Made by a program: the position numbers and the translations under genes. DNA of 64,000 bases from Zizania palustris (lineage: Eukaryota; Streptophyta; Magnoliopsida; Poales; Poaceae). Positions 11,830-23,700 of this stretch are shown piece by piece. The stretch lies in NCBI GenBank assembly GCA_019279435.1, contig JAAALK010000289.1:44519164-44583163 (forward strand), read 5' to 3'. Position 1 is the stretch's first letter. Every line of letters begins with the position of its first letter. Below the pieces are notes generated by a model. That model searched no databases. It was given only the letters and a program-made list of their open reading frames with translations, and was not told the DNA's origin.

Positions 11830-12346
11830 CTCCCATATATAAATAGGGGATATCAATATATAAACTTAAGTCCTAAAGGACTATAAATAGGTCATGCATA
11901 GGGCGCTCCGATGAACTGATTTTATTTCTAAAATAATACATTACTAATTACCACAAAAATCATTTTCAATTTTTAGCAAGATGGGTCTCTATGAGGTAGA
12001 CGAAAATGGATATACAATATTAACATATTGGGAAAGTTTATACGCCCCTAGAAGTTCATGTGATCCTTTATATGCCACTAGCTCTATAGGGTGCTAGAAC
12101 CCACGTGTCAATGAAAGAGCCAATTGTATATAAGGGAACGAGTGAACTTTTAATGGCATATAAGAAATTATCGTATACTGAAAACAATAGTTTAAATATT
12201 TGATAAGAGATAATTCTATACATCGTGGAATATCATTTGACGATGAATTATCTTCTATAATCTAGAAATATATTAACCAATTCGGTCATTATAAACCATG
12301 GTACCTTGCTTATATAAGGAAAGGCAAGGTGCTTCCTAGTGTATCT
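11830..12346. other. unassigned AT-rich sequence
   Basis: No coding signal. The sequence is the continuation of the region interrupted by the solo LTR, AT-rich with short palindromic words. It may include decayed mobile DNA. Confidence 0.4.
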
Positions 12347-12661
12347 CACTACGAAAACGACACGTTTGTCGAGTGCTACTTCGGGCACTTGGCAAAAGTC
12401 ATTAGTATTCGTTGAGTGCCACGTCGGACACTCGGTGAAGTCATCGTCCCATCGGCCTAGCCATTAGACTGCATATTTTGCCGAATGCTGGGTAGGACAC
12501 TCGGCGAAACCTATTTTACACTCAACGAATCGCTTGTACGTCGAGAGTTAGGTTGCCGTGTGCAGTTTGTCGAGTGTAGCACTCGGCGAAAACCTTCACC
12601 AAGTGAAAAATAAGCTCCGTTGAATGCCGCAAACACGGCGAAAAACTGCATTCCTGTAGTG
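12347..12661. mobile_element. CACTA-type MITE
   Basis: The 315-bp unit starts CACTACGAAAAC and ends TTCCTGTAGTG, so both termini carry the CACTA signature. The 3-bp duplication TCT flanks it (12344-12346 and 12662-12664), as expected for this superfamily. Inside are repeated short words of the GTCGAGTG / CACTCGGCGAA type in both orientations, the usual subterminal transposase-binding pattern of grass CACTA elements. It has no coding capacity. Confidence 0.88.
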
Positions 12662-12936
12662 TCTCAATCTCATTGAGCCAAGTATCAACATCTAGATAAT
12701 ATAGCAAAACCAAGTTGTAATCCCATACTTACCAGCCAACGCATGACATCATCTTCTATCAGTTAATGGAGGTGAATGTAGCATCAAAACCCATCCATAT
12801 TAATGGAAGTGTTTGTGTGTTCTTTAGAATTATAGAAGTATATAGAGACTAAAATAGAAAATGTGATACAAATGAAGTAATCCATAGAGTGAAGTGATCC
12901 AAACAGTTTGATCCCATTAAAATCATCCTCATATGT

Positions 12937-12937
<1 letters not shown>

Positions 12938-12968
<31 letters not shown>
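12938..12968. repeat. (CT)n microsatellite
   Basis: About 15 uninterrupted CT units, followed by CC-rich sequence. It lies just downstream of the SAUR pseudogene on its own strand. Confidence 0.95.
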
Positions 12969-12972
<4 letters not shown>

Positions 12973-12983
12973 CAACCTAAATC

Positions 12984-13223
12984 CTAAATAACAAAATCCA
13001 TCGAGACAAAGACAATCCTACAAATGTACATCAGGATCGGAGCTACGTACAAACAGCCAACTGATGGTTGATTACTCCGACATCTATCATGGCTGCAGGG
13101 CCTCGCCATGGAGCTCAAGAACGCCCTTCTAACCTCTTCGGAGGCATCTCTCCTAAGCAAGCAACGTGATCCTGCGCTGCAGCTTCCTGTCCAACTGTGA
13201 GCAAGCTTCTTTGCATGGATCAT
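12984..13223 (-). pseudogene. SAUR-like pseudogene with an internal deletion
   Basis: The frame opens MIHAKKLAH, as in the intact SAUR at 16770 (MIHSKKLAQ). After about 18 residues it jumps to CLLRRDASEEVRRAFLSS, the C-terminal end of the same family (CLLKRNASEEVERAFLSS). About 75 residues holding the conserved SAUR core (the GHCTVYTADGRRF to ITLPCDAAVMEYVM region) are missing, so it cannot fold as a SAUR. It is read on the opposite strand from the two intact copies. A TATA-like box lies about 130 bp upstream (13351-13360), so it may still be transcribed. The frame after position 45 is unrelated read-through. Confidence 0.75.
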
Positions 13224-13350
13224 GCATGGTTCGTGTGCTGCATGCTTTCTTGAAAAAAAATAGCTGCAGTTTGTTCGATTATTCCTAGATTGGTCGTACC
13301 TTGTTTTGAGTAGTTTGTGAGTGAAGTGGATGTGTTCATCAGCTGGTCAA

Positions 13351-13360
13351 GGATTTATAG
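13351..13360 (-). promoter_or_regulatory. TATA-like box of the SAUR pseudogene
   Basis: The minus strand reads CTATAAATCC about 130 bp before the ATG at 13223. The intact SAUR copies have their boxes 95-115 bp upstream. Confidence 0.5.
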
Positions 13361-13364
13361 GGCG

Positions 13365-15237
13365 AAAGGTTGAAGACGAAGGAAGGGGCAAGGGTTCAAA
13401 CGTAGCTGTCACCATGCGACAGAGCCATGAGTGATGTTGTGCACGCAAAGCTGCTGCATTTTCATTGAGATTTTGATCAGAGTTGCATGGGACCAGAAGT
13501 GCAAGTGTGCAAGTTGCTGCGATGATAGGTGCAGTGATCTCTACTGTTAGCATCGTCCATGCATGCATGGCTCAGGCCTCCATGGCTGCATGGCACCATG
13601 TCTGAATCGTGCTGTTGCATGAGGAACTGATGTAGAGCCCACTCACACGGCCTATCTCGTGTTCTGAACGGTGGTTGATCGATCCAGGCAACTTGCAAAT
13701 CCGAATCCGGCAGGGACCAGACGGCCGGCATGCATTGCTCTCATCTGTGCGTACGCGTTGCAGCTAGCATTGGTTGCAACAACTGATCTATGGTCAACCC
13801 GCGGTTTTTCTTGTGATGATCTGGGTCGTTTTGCTGCCCCTGGTTTTGGTAGCGGAAGAGGACGGCTGAATCGTACGTACCTCCGTCCGTCGTCGATGAT
13901 GTGTGCCCATCCAGTGATGTCGCTAGCTGCTGGCTTCCTCCGGCCGTACGTCCATGCATGGCGATATGTACGTCCTCCAAGCAGCTGATCACCGTAGCTG
14001 TCTCACGCCTGCACTTAGCTTGTCCGCGCGTACAATCTGAATCGGATTCGGCCTCGGACTCCGACCATTTGTGAAGTATTGAAGCTAGCTAATATCAGTA
14101 TCATGTACCTGTACAGTATACAAATATGTATCGAACAGCCAGATACACGTGTATGAGATTATCGTTGTGTACGAACAACGATGTTCTATACGGGTCACCT
14201 ACAGGAGGAATTTGATGTGTATGAGAAAGTTGTGTGGACGAATCTCAATTGTTATTTCAAAACAAGAGATACAAAGATTTTTAGACAGGTTCGGGCCTCC
14301 TAGCGAATAATAACTTTACTCATGTATGTAATATGAGATTAAAGGGTTAAAATGACCTTAAACGTATGAAAACTTGTGTATAGGCGTGTATGACATGCCC
14401 GTATGAGACTCTCCCGAGCCCTTTATATACTAAAGAGATCGGGGGTTATAATTCAGTATTTTATGCACCCTATTAATGACTATTTATAACAGAGAAAACA
14501 ATCAGAACATGGATTATAAATTCAAGCGTTATTTGTTGTATTAATTGAACAACTATAAACCTAAGCTTTATTATCTTCAATGAAACAATCTAGATATTGA
14601 CTATGAACGTCTGAATGCTTGGTGTCAGGCTATCCCCAGATGTAAAACTCGGGAACCTTCAAACTTCCGATTGCTTCTTTTGACTTATATAATCCGATCA
14701 CCGGTAAGTTGTATTTAATGTTTTTGGAAATTTGTAAAAATATCATTATATATTTTTTGTCTACGGTAGACCCTATCTATCAGGAACATAACGATGACAT
14801 ATTTCTAAACTGAAAAAATGTAATAACATAAAAAATAACCCTTAATGTTTTTTCTTATAATATCAGTTGTCATAAATCCACAGGAGAAGTATTCCGGATC
14901 ATATCTCCGACAGAGATATATTCTCTATTTTTGCAATATTTAAAGAAACAAAATAAATCGAATATTTCCCAGTAACTCCCGAATGCTTTTCTACTATTTT
15001 TGGATATCTTCAGCAATATAGAATATTAGAGAGATAGCCATAATATTGATCTTGATAGTGGCTGTTGATTTTCTTCAAAGGACTAAACTCTATTTAGATG
15101 AATCAGAAACTACTAAAGATCTTGATGTGTTCTTGTTTATTGCTAGTTCGTAACTTTGTGGTATATTTATCGTTGATTAGGTTTGCTATTGTGTGCGTAT
15201 ACAGAAATCACGTTGTGATATCCATCGTCTCCGAGTA
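13365..15237. other. intergenic; possible decayed LTR fragment
   Basis: No gene is recognised in 13365-14160. The part from about 14164 to 14790 contains the string GACAGGTTCGGGCCTCC and short phrases like those of grass LTRs. I found no partner LTR, TSD or coding remains, so this is only a suggestion. The rest is AT-rich. Confidence 0.3.
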
Positions 15238-15404
15238 AAAATTTAAATCTGTATGCCAAAAGTTCAAAAATTTGCAAAACTAATAGGCAGTCGGCATTTG
15301 AAGTATCGACTATACCAGTCAGCACTTTAAATGCCGACTGGTGCCGATTGTACTGCCGGTTAGTTTTGCAATTTTTTAAAATAGACATACAGATTTGATT
15401 TTTT
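15238..15404. repeat. short inverted-repeat (foldback) element
   Basis: The left end AAATCTGTATG and inner TTTGCAAAACTAA (15245-15293) are mirrored on the other strand by CATACAGATTT and TTAGTTTTGCAA (15359-15396). Between them the word TCGGCATTTGAAG recurs inverted as CTTTAAATGCCGA. The unit is about 167 bp, AT-rich and without an ORF. A MITE is likely; no TSD was fixed. Confidence 0.55.
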
Positions 15405-15856
15405 TAAAAAAATATTATTATTTAAAAAAATTCCTAAATTACCTGGTCGTAACAAAATACAGCTTTGATATTATAAGAAACCGGGGGCAGCAACCTGACC
15501 AATGCATGCAAGCCGGCTGCTGCCTGATTGCTAGCAAGTGGATGCAGGCCCATTGGATAACGTACGGAACATACCAACCAACGGGAATGGTTGTCACATG
15601 TGATGTGAGCTGCTAGAATCATACAAACAACCGCTGGAAACTGAGATATGGAATTGTCGAGCAAGTTGCGTCGCAAGAGAAGAATCAAAGGCGCCCTCAA
15701 TGTCACCGAGGGTGTGTTTGGTTGAACTGTGACCGTGAAAAAAAACTATTGTGGATTGTGAAAAAACTGCCGTGTGATGTCAGCTTCGAGAAAGCTAAAA
15801 TCCGTTTGGATGTAACTACTGTAGAGCTGTTTTGAGCTATGAAATGTGTAAAAAGC

Positions 15857-16023
15857 CAATTTATGAAATTTTGTATGATTGTATGAAATTTGAAATGTCA
15901 ATTTATGAAGGTACGTATGGTTGTATGAAATTTGAAATATCAATTTATAGAATTTTGTACGGTCGTATGTAATTTGAAATGTCAATTTATTAATTTTGTA
16001 TGGTTGCATGAAATTTAAAATAC
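15857..16023. repeat. tandem repeat, four units of about 42 bp
   Basis: Units start at 15857, 15899, 15941 and 15983, each opening CAATTTAT and closing AATTTGAAAT or a near variant. Unit length is 42, 42, 42 and 41 bp. The surrounding sequence (GGGTGTGTTTGGTTG at 15712 onward) looks like the end of a hAT-type MITE, so the array may lie inside one. Confidence 0.8.
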
Positions 16024-16650
16024 CAATCTGTGAATATTAGCATTATCAAATATTCAAAAGCAGAAGTCCAAAGTCAAAAGCCAGAAAGCAAGTCTGAGGA
16101 GTTTCTACAATTTCACTACGTCAAAAACTGCTTTTATTAAAACTATTGGCTTGAAATAAACTGTTTGGTTAGCTTGTGGCTTCCAAAGAGCAAAAACTAA
16201 CCGACCATGAAGTAACTGATTGTACGGGGACTCTTCACCCAACTGCAATCACAGGGAGCTGCTAAGTGAGAAAAAAAGGTCGTCAAATCATTCGGAATTT
16301 GGAAATGGTTGCTTTGGAAACAAACATAATCAGCTTATCTCCCGGTATCTTGAAATCTTGATACAGGGGGCTGAGCCGAATTTGACACCTCCATAAAGGC
16401 TGAACCCTGGATGGTTGCACAATGCCTCCGCTCAATTCAGCAGCCAGCAACCAAACATTAATACGTATCTGATTGTCCAACCACTGGTCCACTGACATTG
16501 CCTCCACGGTGCGCCAAGATACCAGCAAAATTCTAATCTGAATCTCGCTGCCTCCCTTTGGAGTCACCGTTGCACGCACAAAGCTCGTGGCCTGGTTCCA
16601 TGACAAAATGTTTATTAGTCAGGACCATACAGCCTAGATATAGACCATCT
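16024..16650. other. intergenic, upstream of the first SAUR
   Basis: No coding signal; probably holds the rest of the MITE-like sequence begun at 15712 (GTTTGGTTAGC near 16160) and the distal SAUR promoter. Confidence 0.35.
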
Positions 16651-16654
16651 CTCC

Positions 16655-16664
16655 CTATATATTC
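16655..16664 (+). promoter_or_regulatory. TATA box of the first SAUR gene
   Basis: CTATATATTC lies 115 bp before the ATG at 16770, in a 5' region without upstream ATG clutter. Confidence 0.6.
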
Positions 16665-16769
16665 TTGAGCTAGCTGGGTAGCAAGACACCATCAGTTCGT
16701 CCACAAAGTCGCAAGATAAGCATTCCTAAGAAACATACCTGAGAACCAAGAAGGCGAGAACAAGCAGCC

Positions 16770-17162
16770 ATGATCCATTCCAAGAAGCTTGCTCAGCTGG
16801 CGAGGAAATTGCAGAGGGTCAAGACACTCGCCAAGGAAGACGACGCGTGCTGTTGCACTTCTCCGGTCGCAGACAAGGGCCATTGCACCGTGTACACCGC
16901 AGATGGGAGGCGGTTTCAGGTCCCACTGGGGTACCTTGGCACGGCGATCTTCAGTGAGCTCTTGTGGATGTCGCAAGAGGAATTCGGGTTCACGAGTGAT
17001 GGAAGGATTACATTGCCCTGTGATGCAGCCGTGATGGAGTATGTCATGTGCTTGCTCAAAAGAAATGCATCAGAAGAAGTTGAGAGGGCGTTCCTGAGCT
17101 CTGTGCTGATGGCTTGCCAAAATTCAAGCTGCACAGTGCCACATGTGGCATTGCACCAATAA
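16770..17162 (+). CDS. SAUR-family small auxin-up RNA protein
   Basis: 130 residues, intronless. The SAUR domain spans about residues 35-115: KGHCTVYTADGRRFQVPL, then LGTAIFSELLWMSQEEFGF, then ITLPCDAAVMEYVMCLL. These are the hallmark strings of the plant auxin-inducible family. SAUR proteins inhibit PP2C-D phosphatases and so keep plasma-membrane H+-ATPases active in growing cells (family knowledge). The basic N terminus MIHSKKLAQLARKLQRV is typical of the SAUR36-like grass subgroup. The start is fixed by homology with the copy at 18258 and by the TATA box 115 bp upstream. The stop TAA is at 17160-17162. It looks functional. The neighbours are family members, so this is a tandem cluster. Confidence 0.92.
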   Translation: MIHSKKLAQLARKLQRVKTLAKEDDACCCTSPVADKGHCTVYTADGRRFQVPLGYLGTAIFSELLWMSQEEFGFTSDGRITLPCDAAVMEYVMCLLKRNASEEVERAFLSSVLMACQNSSCTVPHVALHQ

Positions 17163-18150
17163 TTTGCAGTTTGTAGCTCCTGAAATTGTACATAGTTTTG
17201 CAGTGTTTGTTGTCCATTTTTTTTGCCCTGTGCAATAGTGTAAAAACAATTCAGTACAGGAGAATGGAAATGAAGTCTTGGCAGACCAGCATTACAAAGC
17301 AATACGCTTCACTCATTATTTTTTTAATGCTAACGACATTAACTGTGAACTAACATAAGAGAAGCGATTAATTCACTTTAACCCCAAGCTTCAGCGTACA
17401 CATCTTTACATCAAGAAGCTGAGGAAAAATTACCATTTGTTTAGAGGTGTGCTGCTATGCTAAATCACATCTGCCCCCAATAAACTGTATTTCTTAATGA
17501 AATACTGATTGGCGCAAATTACCAAATGCTTAACACTTTTACTGTTCCATAGTACTTTTATCTATGCAGGTCTTTTAAATTTTATATAATATAGAAGCAG
17601 TTTATTACTCTAAGACCTAACCCAATAGCCCAATATGAATTAAATCCAATTGTGGCAAATGCAAGTGTGTGTTAGGTTAGTTACAGTGTAGGTTAAATTA
17701 AAAATATAAAAGAAGAACCAATTTCAATTTGAGACATTTTACATGGATGTTTAGTATTTTATCAGCGGTCTTCACTCTTCAGTTCTTAACAAACCTAACA
17801 AAGAAAGTATGTAAACCAGCTCACTTCTATGTACAGTAATCCTAAAATATTAATCAAATGTTAAAATGCATTGTGTCCACCTCAATACAAATGTAACCAG
17901 TTACAAATGTAAAAACAATAAGTAGGAAACTGACTAGCACAATGAGAAGGATGAGAATGACACAGAGAAAAGATAAATACTGTGGACCCAAAAGTGCACA
18001 AGTAGTCTAAGAAGCAAAGTGGGAATCAAACTCAATCATGAAGGACAAGATAGCAACCTTTAGGAAGATAAAGTCCATGACTTTGTCTCTTGCTAATTAG
18101 TCATACTGATGGCTACACACATCCGTAGATTATGGCTACAATTTTCCTTT
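17163..18150. other. intergenic between SAUR genes
   Basis: AT-rich spacer, with no ORF of interest. It holds the 3' UTR of the first SAUR and the promoter of the second. No repeat is evident. Confidence 0.5.
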
Positions 18151-18155
18151 GTATA

Positions 18156-18164
18156 CTATATAAG
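18156..18164 (+). promoter_or_regulatory. TATA box of the second SAUR gene
   Basis: CTATATAAG lies about 100 bp before the ATG at 18258, a good plant TATA match. Confidence 0.65.
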
Positions 18165-18257
18165 TTCATGAAACTAGCATATGCCACTTCACACCATCCA
18201 TAAACTGAAGTACCAACACACCACAGCAAAAGCTCACCTCCTCAGAAGAAATACACC

Positions 18258-18695
18258 ATGATCAGTCCTAAGAGGTTATTTCATCTGGCAAAGAAGTGGC
18301 AACACATGGCATCTCTTGGGAGGCAGAGGCTGGTGATAATAGGAGCAATCAAAGATGCCAACCTACGCTGCTCACCAGCCATTGCAGATAAGGGCCACTG
18401 CATCATTTACACAGCTGATGGAGAGCGATTTGAGGTTCCATTGACATATCTGCAAACAACTGTGTTTGGTGAGCTCCTAAGGTTATCTGAGGATGAATTT
18501 GGATTTACAAGTGAAGAAAGGATCACACTTCCTTGTGAGGCAGCAGTGATGGAGTATGTGATGTGCTTGCTTAGGAGAAAGCCCTCGGAAGAGGTGGAAC
18601 AGGCAGTTGTGAACTCTGTAGTAATGCCATGTAACTACAAGAGTAGTACCAGCATGGTTTCAAAGGGTCTTAGCCAGTCACTAGCTATATTTTAG
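18258..18695 (+). CDS. SAUR-family small auxin-up RNA protein
   Basis: 145 residues, intronless, same strand as and about 1.1 kb downstream of the SAUR at 16770. The core is well kept: KGHCIIYTADGERFEVPL, VFGELLRLSEDEFGF, ITLPCEAAVMEYVMCLL, then RRKPSEEVEQAV. Compared with its neighbour it has about nine extra residues between the basic N terminus and the core, and a longer Ser-rich tail (to SQSLAIF). The two copies are clearly paralogues from tandem duplication but well diverged, so the duplication is not recent. The expected role is that of the family: growth control through PP2C-D inhibition. Confidence 0.92.
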   Translation: MISPKRLFHLAKKWQHMASLGRQRLVIIGAIKDANLRCSPAIADKGHCIIYTADGERFEVPLTYLQTTVFGELLRLSEDEFGFTSEERITLPCEAAVMEYVMCLLRRKPSEEVEQAVVNSVVMPCNYKSSTSMVSKGLSQSLAIF

Positions 18696-20346
18696 CTACT
18701 GAGAAGCACTTCTTCATGGTGTGCGACCCTTTTTGGTAAATCTTCAGAAATCTATTGTGTAAATAGATGTATATACCCCAGTAAACAAGTAAGAAATGAA
18801 GTTTTGCAGTTGGTTCAATGTTCCAATATTGCTTTTTTTACTTACAAAAATATTCCAGTATTGATACTTTGGTGTGCGCCTCTGTTTTTCTTCATGTATT
18901 TCAGCACTATGTCGGCACCCTCTCTAAGCTCTTCCTCCATACCCCGCTCTCTTTCTCTTCTTCGGGTTGTAACAAGGTGTAAATGACTGTTTCGCTCTGG
19001 ACTTCAGTCCCTTCTTTTTAATGTGTTGCAACGATTCTCTCACTAGCGTATTTCAAAAAAAATACTTTGGTGAAATGATGATGCAATTGGACGCACATGA
19101 GTGAGTTGGTACACTCCAGGGATCAAGATCCTAGTGTTCCAGAGTCTAGTAAATCTTTTAGCAAGGTTTTAAATAAGTGTTATGTTCTTCCCTCTTAACT
19201 TTCTCCATTGAAGGTGTGTAATCCTATTATACTGTTGAGACTTGAGAATTGACAATATGCACATGAAAGCAATGCCTTTTAAAAAAACTTATTAATGTTG
19301 TGCCAATAATTTCCAGTTTCCACTCAAGTTGACAATATACAATATGTGAACCATTCTTTAGGATATGGCTTGAAAACTGAATATATTTTACCTCACAGTA
19401 ACTTGCACCTGACAGCAGTGCATCACGGAGCTTTCAGCTGATGTGCCAAAAAGAATCCCTGAATATGACTGCAGGCATAATTTTCTCTCCCTTATCCAAT
19501 TGTCCTAAGAAATAAGTCAAAATTAGATTCCATTAAAGAAGCTTCCCACTAGACTCCATAGGAAGTAGACAGGACCTAGTAAGCTACTACGAAATTACCA
19601 TAGAAAAACATAACACGATTGTTGGGATCATTATCCTCTACCCAGGTGATGAGATCAGCAGTATCCAAGTGTACTACTACACGTCCATGCACATGGCTGC
19701 ATTTACACCATGGACAGGTACAATTCTATGATATACTCCAGCTTCAGGCAAAAAGGCATGTAGCCTAGTGGTTAAGATACCAAAGTAGCACCTCGTGTAT
19801 GGGATAGGGAGTCTTTAATCCCATTTGCTATAAAAATGTATAAATTCCAAATAAATGATTGAATGCGTAATTATATACAGTGGGATATGCAACACATATT
19901 AGGCCCCTGATATGATGCAAGGAACCAGCATCTGCAACTCTGCATGTGAGCAGAACAGCTAGCTTTATTGAACCAATTATCAATGTAGCCACAAAAGGAT
20001 TCATGTGCTATAAAGACAAAGTGATGTTTCCTAAAGGTTCACTTGGAAATTGTTGTAGCTGACATTTGTCAACAAGAATAAAATGGATCAGTATTCAGTA
20101 CTATGAATAAAGGAAGTCTAATTCAACAAATGTCCAGGTCCCATATTAGAACACCTATGGTCCTTCTGCGGTTGAACAAGGCATGCGACACACAAGGCAG
20201 CGGCCTAACAGAAGAAAGAACATGTAGAAGCACAGCCACAAACTCCTTAAGTCATTAAGGCCATCTTAAACAAGAATGGCATGCAACAGCATAAAGAACA
20301 CGAACAAAATGAGAATCCACAATGAACATGCTAACATAGCTAGCAC
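18696..20346. other. intergenic; possible SINE-like scrap
   Basis: No gene recognised. Near 19755-19825 the string TAGCCTAGTGGTTAAGATAC resembles a tRNA-type A box, followed 40-50 bp later by a degenerate B-box-like word (AGTCTTTAATCCC). This could be a tRNA-derived SINE remnant, but it is short and decayed. Confidence 0.3.
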
Positions 20347-20643
20347 CAACAATTTTTTTTTTTTGAAGAAGAGAGATCCGTCTGGACCCTCCCATTTCTA
20401 TTAAGAAATGATTGAAGTTCGTACAGCATACCGATAGATGGGAAACAACACCCTTAGAATACACCTAGACAGACAAAAGAGGTTTGCAACGTATCCATAG
20501 CGCTACCAAAGCTTATTACAGGTCCAACCACTATCAACAGAGATCAACCACAACATCCATTACGATAAGAGAGAGTCAAAACACAGCATCATAGCATCCA
20601 AAAATTATCATCCTCCCAGTAAGTGCCTGTTCAAGTTCCATCC

Positions 20644-20753
20644 TGTAGGAAGAGATGGATAGATTCCTCTCCCTTGGGTAGGGAGGATAAAAGGGGAGCC
20701 TTACAGGAGGAGCCCACACACCAGGGGCCCCACACACACACAACACTCTAACA
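20644..20753 (-). repeat. 3' LTR of the short-LTR copia element
   Basis: 110 bp, identical to 25430-25539. Confidence 0.9.
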
Positions 20754-23700
20754 CCCCCCCGCAGTCGAAACTCCGGCGCAGCGGATGTTGAGACTGGAGC
20801 GGAACTCGGAGAAGGTGGAGGAAGGCAAGCCTTTGGTGAAGATGTCGGCGAACTGGGAGGTGGTAGGCACATGTAGGACACGGACAGCTCCCACGGCGAC
20901 ACGATCACGAACGAAGTGGAGGTCAATTTCCACATGCTTGGTGCGTTGGTGCTGGACGGGGTTGGTGGAGAGGTAGACGGCGCTGACATTGTCGCAGTAG
21001 ACCAACGTACTCCTGGCGAGGGGGCAATGGAGCTCCCCGAGGAGCTGCCGGAGCCAAGATGCCTCGGCCACCCCATTGGCAACAGCTCGGTACTCAGCCT
21101 CGGCACTGGAGCGGGAGACAACCGGCTGCCGCTTGGATGACCAAGACACGAGGTTGCCACCAAGGAAGACGGCATAGCCGGAGGTGGAGCGACGCGTGTC
21201 TGGGCAGCCCGCCCAGTCGGCGTCAGTGTAAACCACGAGGTCAGCAACAGGAGAGCGCCGAAGGTGAAGCCCAAAGTCGAGGGAGCCGCGCAGATAGCGG
21301 AGAATCCGCTTCATAGCGGTAAGGTGCGGGTCCCTGGGGTCGTGCATGTGAAGGCACACCTGCTGCACCGCATAGGAGATATCCGGCCGAGTGAAAGTGA
21401 GGTACTGAAGGGCACCAGCAATGCTGCGGTAGGCAGTGGGATCATCCACTGGTGTGCCCTTTGTACCGGAAATCTTGGACTGAGCATCGACTGGAGTGGC
21501 ACAGGGCTTGCAGTCAGTCATCCCTGCGCGTTGAAGGACATCCAAGGCGTACTGGCGCTGGTGAAGGAAGAGGCCATCAGGGCGGTGTTCCACTGTCACT
21601 CCTAAGAAGTGATGGAGCACACCAAGGTCCTTCATGGCAAACTCCTGCTGCAACGAGGAGACAATCCGCTGAAGGAGAGACTGGCTGGACGCAGTGAGAA
21701 TAATGTCATCCACATAAAGCAGCAAGTAGGCTGAGTCAGCACCGCGGTGGAGTACAAACAAAGAAGTGTCACTTTTGGCTTCGCTGAACCCCACAGACAC
21801 CAGGAAGGAGGCGAACCGACTGTACCAAGCCCGAGGAGCCTGCTTCAGACCATACAGAGACTTGTTGAGCCGGCAAACACGCTCAGGGTGAGCAGGATCC
21901 ACAAAACCCGCAGGCTGGCTGCAGTACACAGTCTCCGTCAGGGTGCCATGGAGGAAGGCATTCTTCACATCAAGCTGGTGAACTGGCCAGGACCTCGAGA
22001 GAGCCAGGGAGAGCACGGTCCGAACAGTCGCAGGCTTCACCACCGGGCTGAAGGTCTCATCATAGTCAACTCCAGGGCGCTGGGTGAAACCCCGAAGGAC
22101 CCAGCGAGCCTTGTAGCGATCCAGTGAGCCATCTGCCTTGCGTTTATGTGTCCAGATCCACTTGCCGGTGACCACATTGCAGCCAGAGGGGCGAGGCACC
22201 AGTTCCCAGGTCTGATTGGCCAGAAGGGCTGCATATTCTTCCTCCATCGCGTGGCGCCAGTGAGGATCCGCCAGGGCGCCACGAACAGTGGAGGGTATGG
22301 GAGAGACTGGCGGCGCCGTAGCGGCGGAGAGGACCAGGCGGTCAACTGGACGGAGGACCCCCGCAGCCCGCCGAGTCACCATTGGGTGAGTGTGGCGGGG
22401 ATCGCGGTGGAGAAGGGGCGGGTGGTACACCGGCGGCTCGGCGCGAGAGCAGGCCGGTGCAACCCCCGTCGGGCGGCGCTGGTAGACCCGAACAGGGTCG
22501 GCGTAGCGGGAAGAAGATGCTGGGGCCGCGCGTGGCGCGGCAGGTGTCGCGGGGACACGGGGCACGGCCGAGGCCGTGTCCGGGGTGGAACACGGCGCCG
22601 ACGGCAACATCGGGCCAACCCCGGGCACAGGAGGCGACAGGGACGGGGCCGCGTGCTGCACGGACGAGGACGGCGGGGCCGCGCATGGCACGGAGGGCCA
22701 CGCCGGCTGGTGAGGAGTGGCCGCACAAGGCACAGCCGGGGGTACGGGGGCCGCACGTGGCACAACCGGGGGCACGGGGGCCGCGGGCGGCACGGCGGGC
22801 AGCTCCGCTGCCACACATGGCTCGGCAGCTGGCGGGAGAGCCACCGGAATAGCTGGGGTTGCACCTGCAGAAGACAAAGGTGGCTGAACCACCGGGTCAG
22901 TAGAAAACAGGGAGTCCAACTCAAGGCTAGTGGCGGGGGTGGAGTCGACGGAGAAAGGAAAGACTGACTCGGCGAAGATGACATGTCGTGAAATAAGAAC
23001 ACGACGAGAAGAGAGGTCAAAGCAACGGTACCCCTTATGATCGGGGGAGTAGCCGAGAAACACACAAAGGGTCGAGCGGGGCGCAAGCTTGTGAGGAGCC
23101 GTGGCGGAGGTGTTGGGATAGCAAGCGCACCCAAAAACACGAAGGTGAGAGTAGGAAGGAGGAGTACCAAACAAGGCATGGTGAGGGGTGGGAGCACACG
23201 TGGCCTTAGAAGGCAGGCGATTGAGGAGATAGGTGGCAGTAAGGAGGCTCTCAGCCCAGAAGCGAGCGGGAGCCGAAGCCTGAAAGAGCATGGAGCGCAT
23301 AACATTGTTAGTGGTACGAATCATGCGCTCAGCCTTGCCGTTCTGAGGGGAGGTATAGGGGCACGACATGCGCAATTGGACTCCCTTCGAGAGGAAGAAA
23401 GCCCGAGAAACAGAGTTGTCAAACTCACGCCCGTTATCACACTGGACCGCCTTGATGATGACACCGAACTGAGTGGACACCCACGCAAAGTAGTGAGAGA
23501 GAGAGGGAAAGGTATCAGACTTGGACCGCAAGGGAAAGGTCCAAGAATAGTGAGTGAAATCATCAAGAACCACCAAATAGTATTTAAAGCCAGAAATACT
23601 CGGGATCGGGGATGTCCACAAGTCACAATGAATGAGATCAAAAGGCCGAGCGGCATGTGAGGAAGAGACAGGGAAAGGTAAACGAGTATGACGACCTAAC

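Noticed and set aside
14164..14790. Second retrotransposon LTR
   Set aside because: Only a few LTR-like phrases; no partner, TSD, primer site or coding region was found, so it is left as a note.
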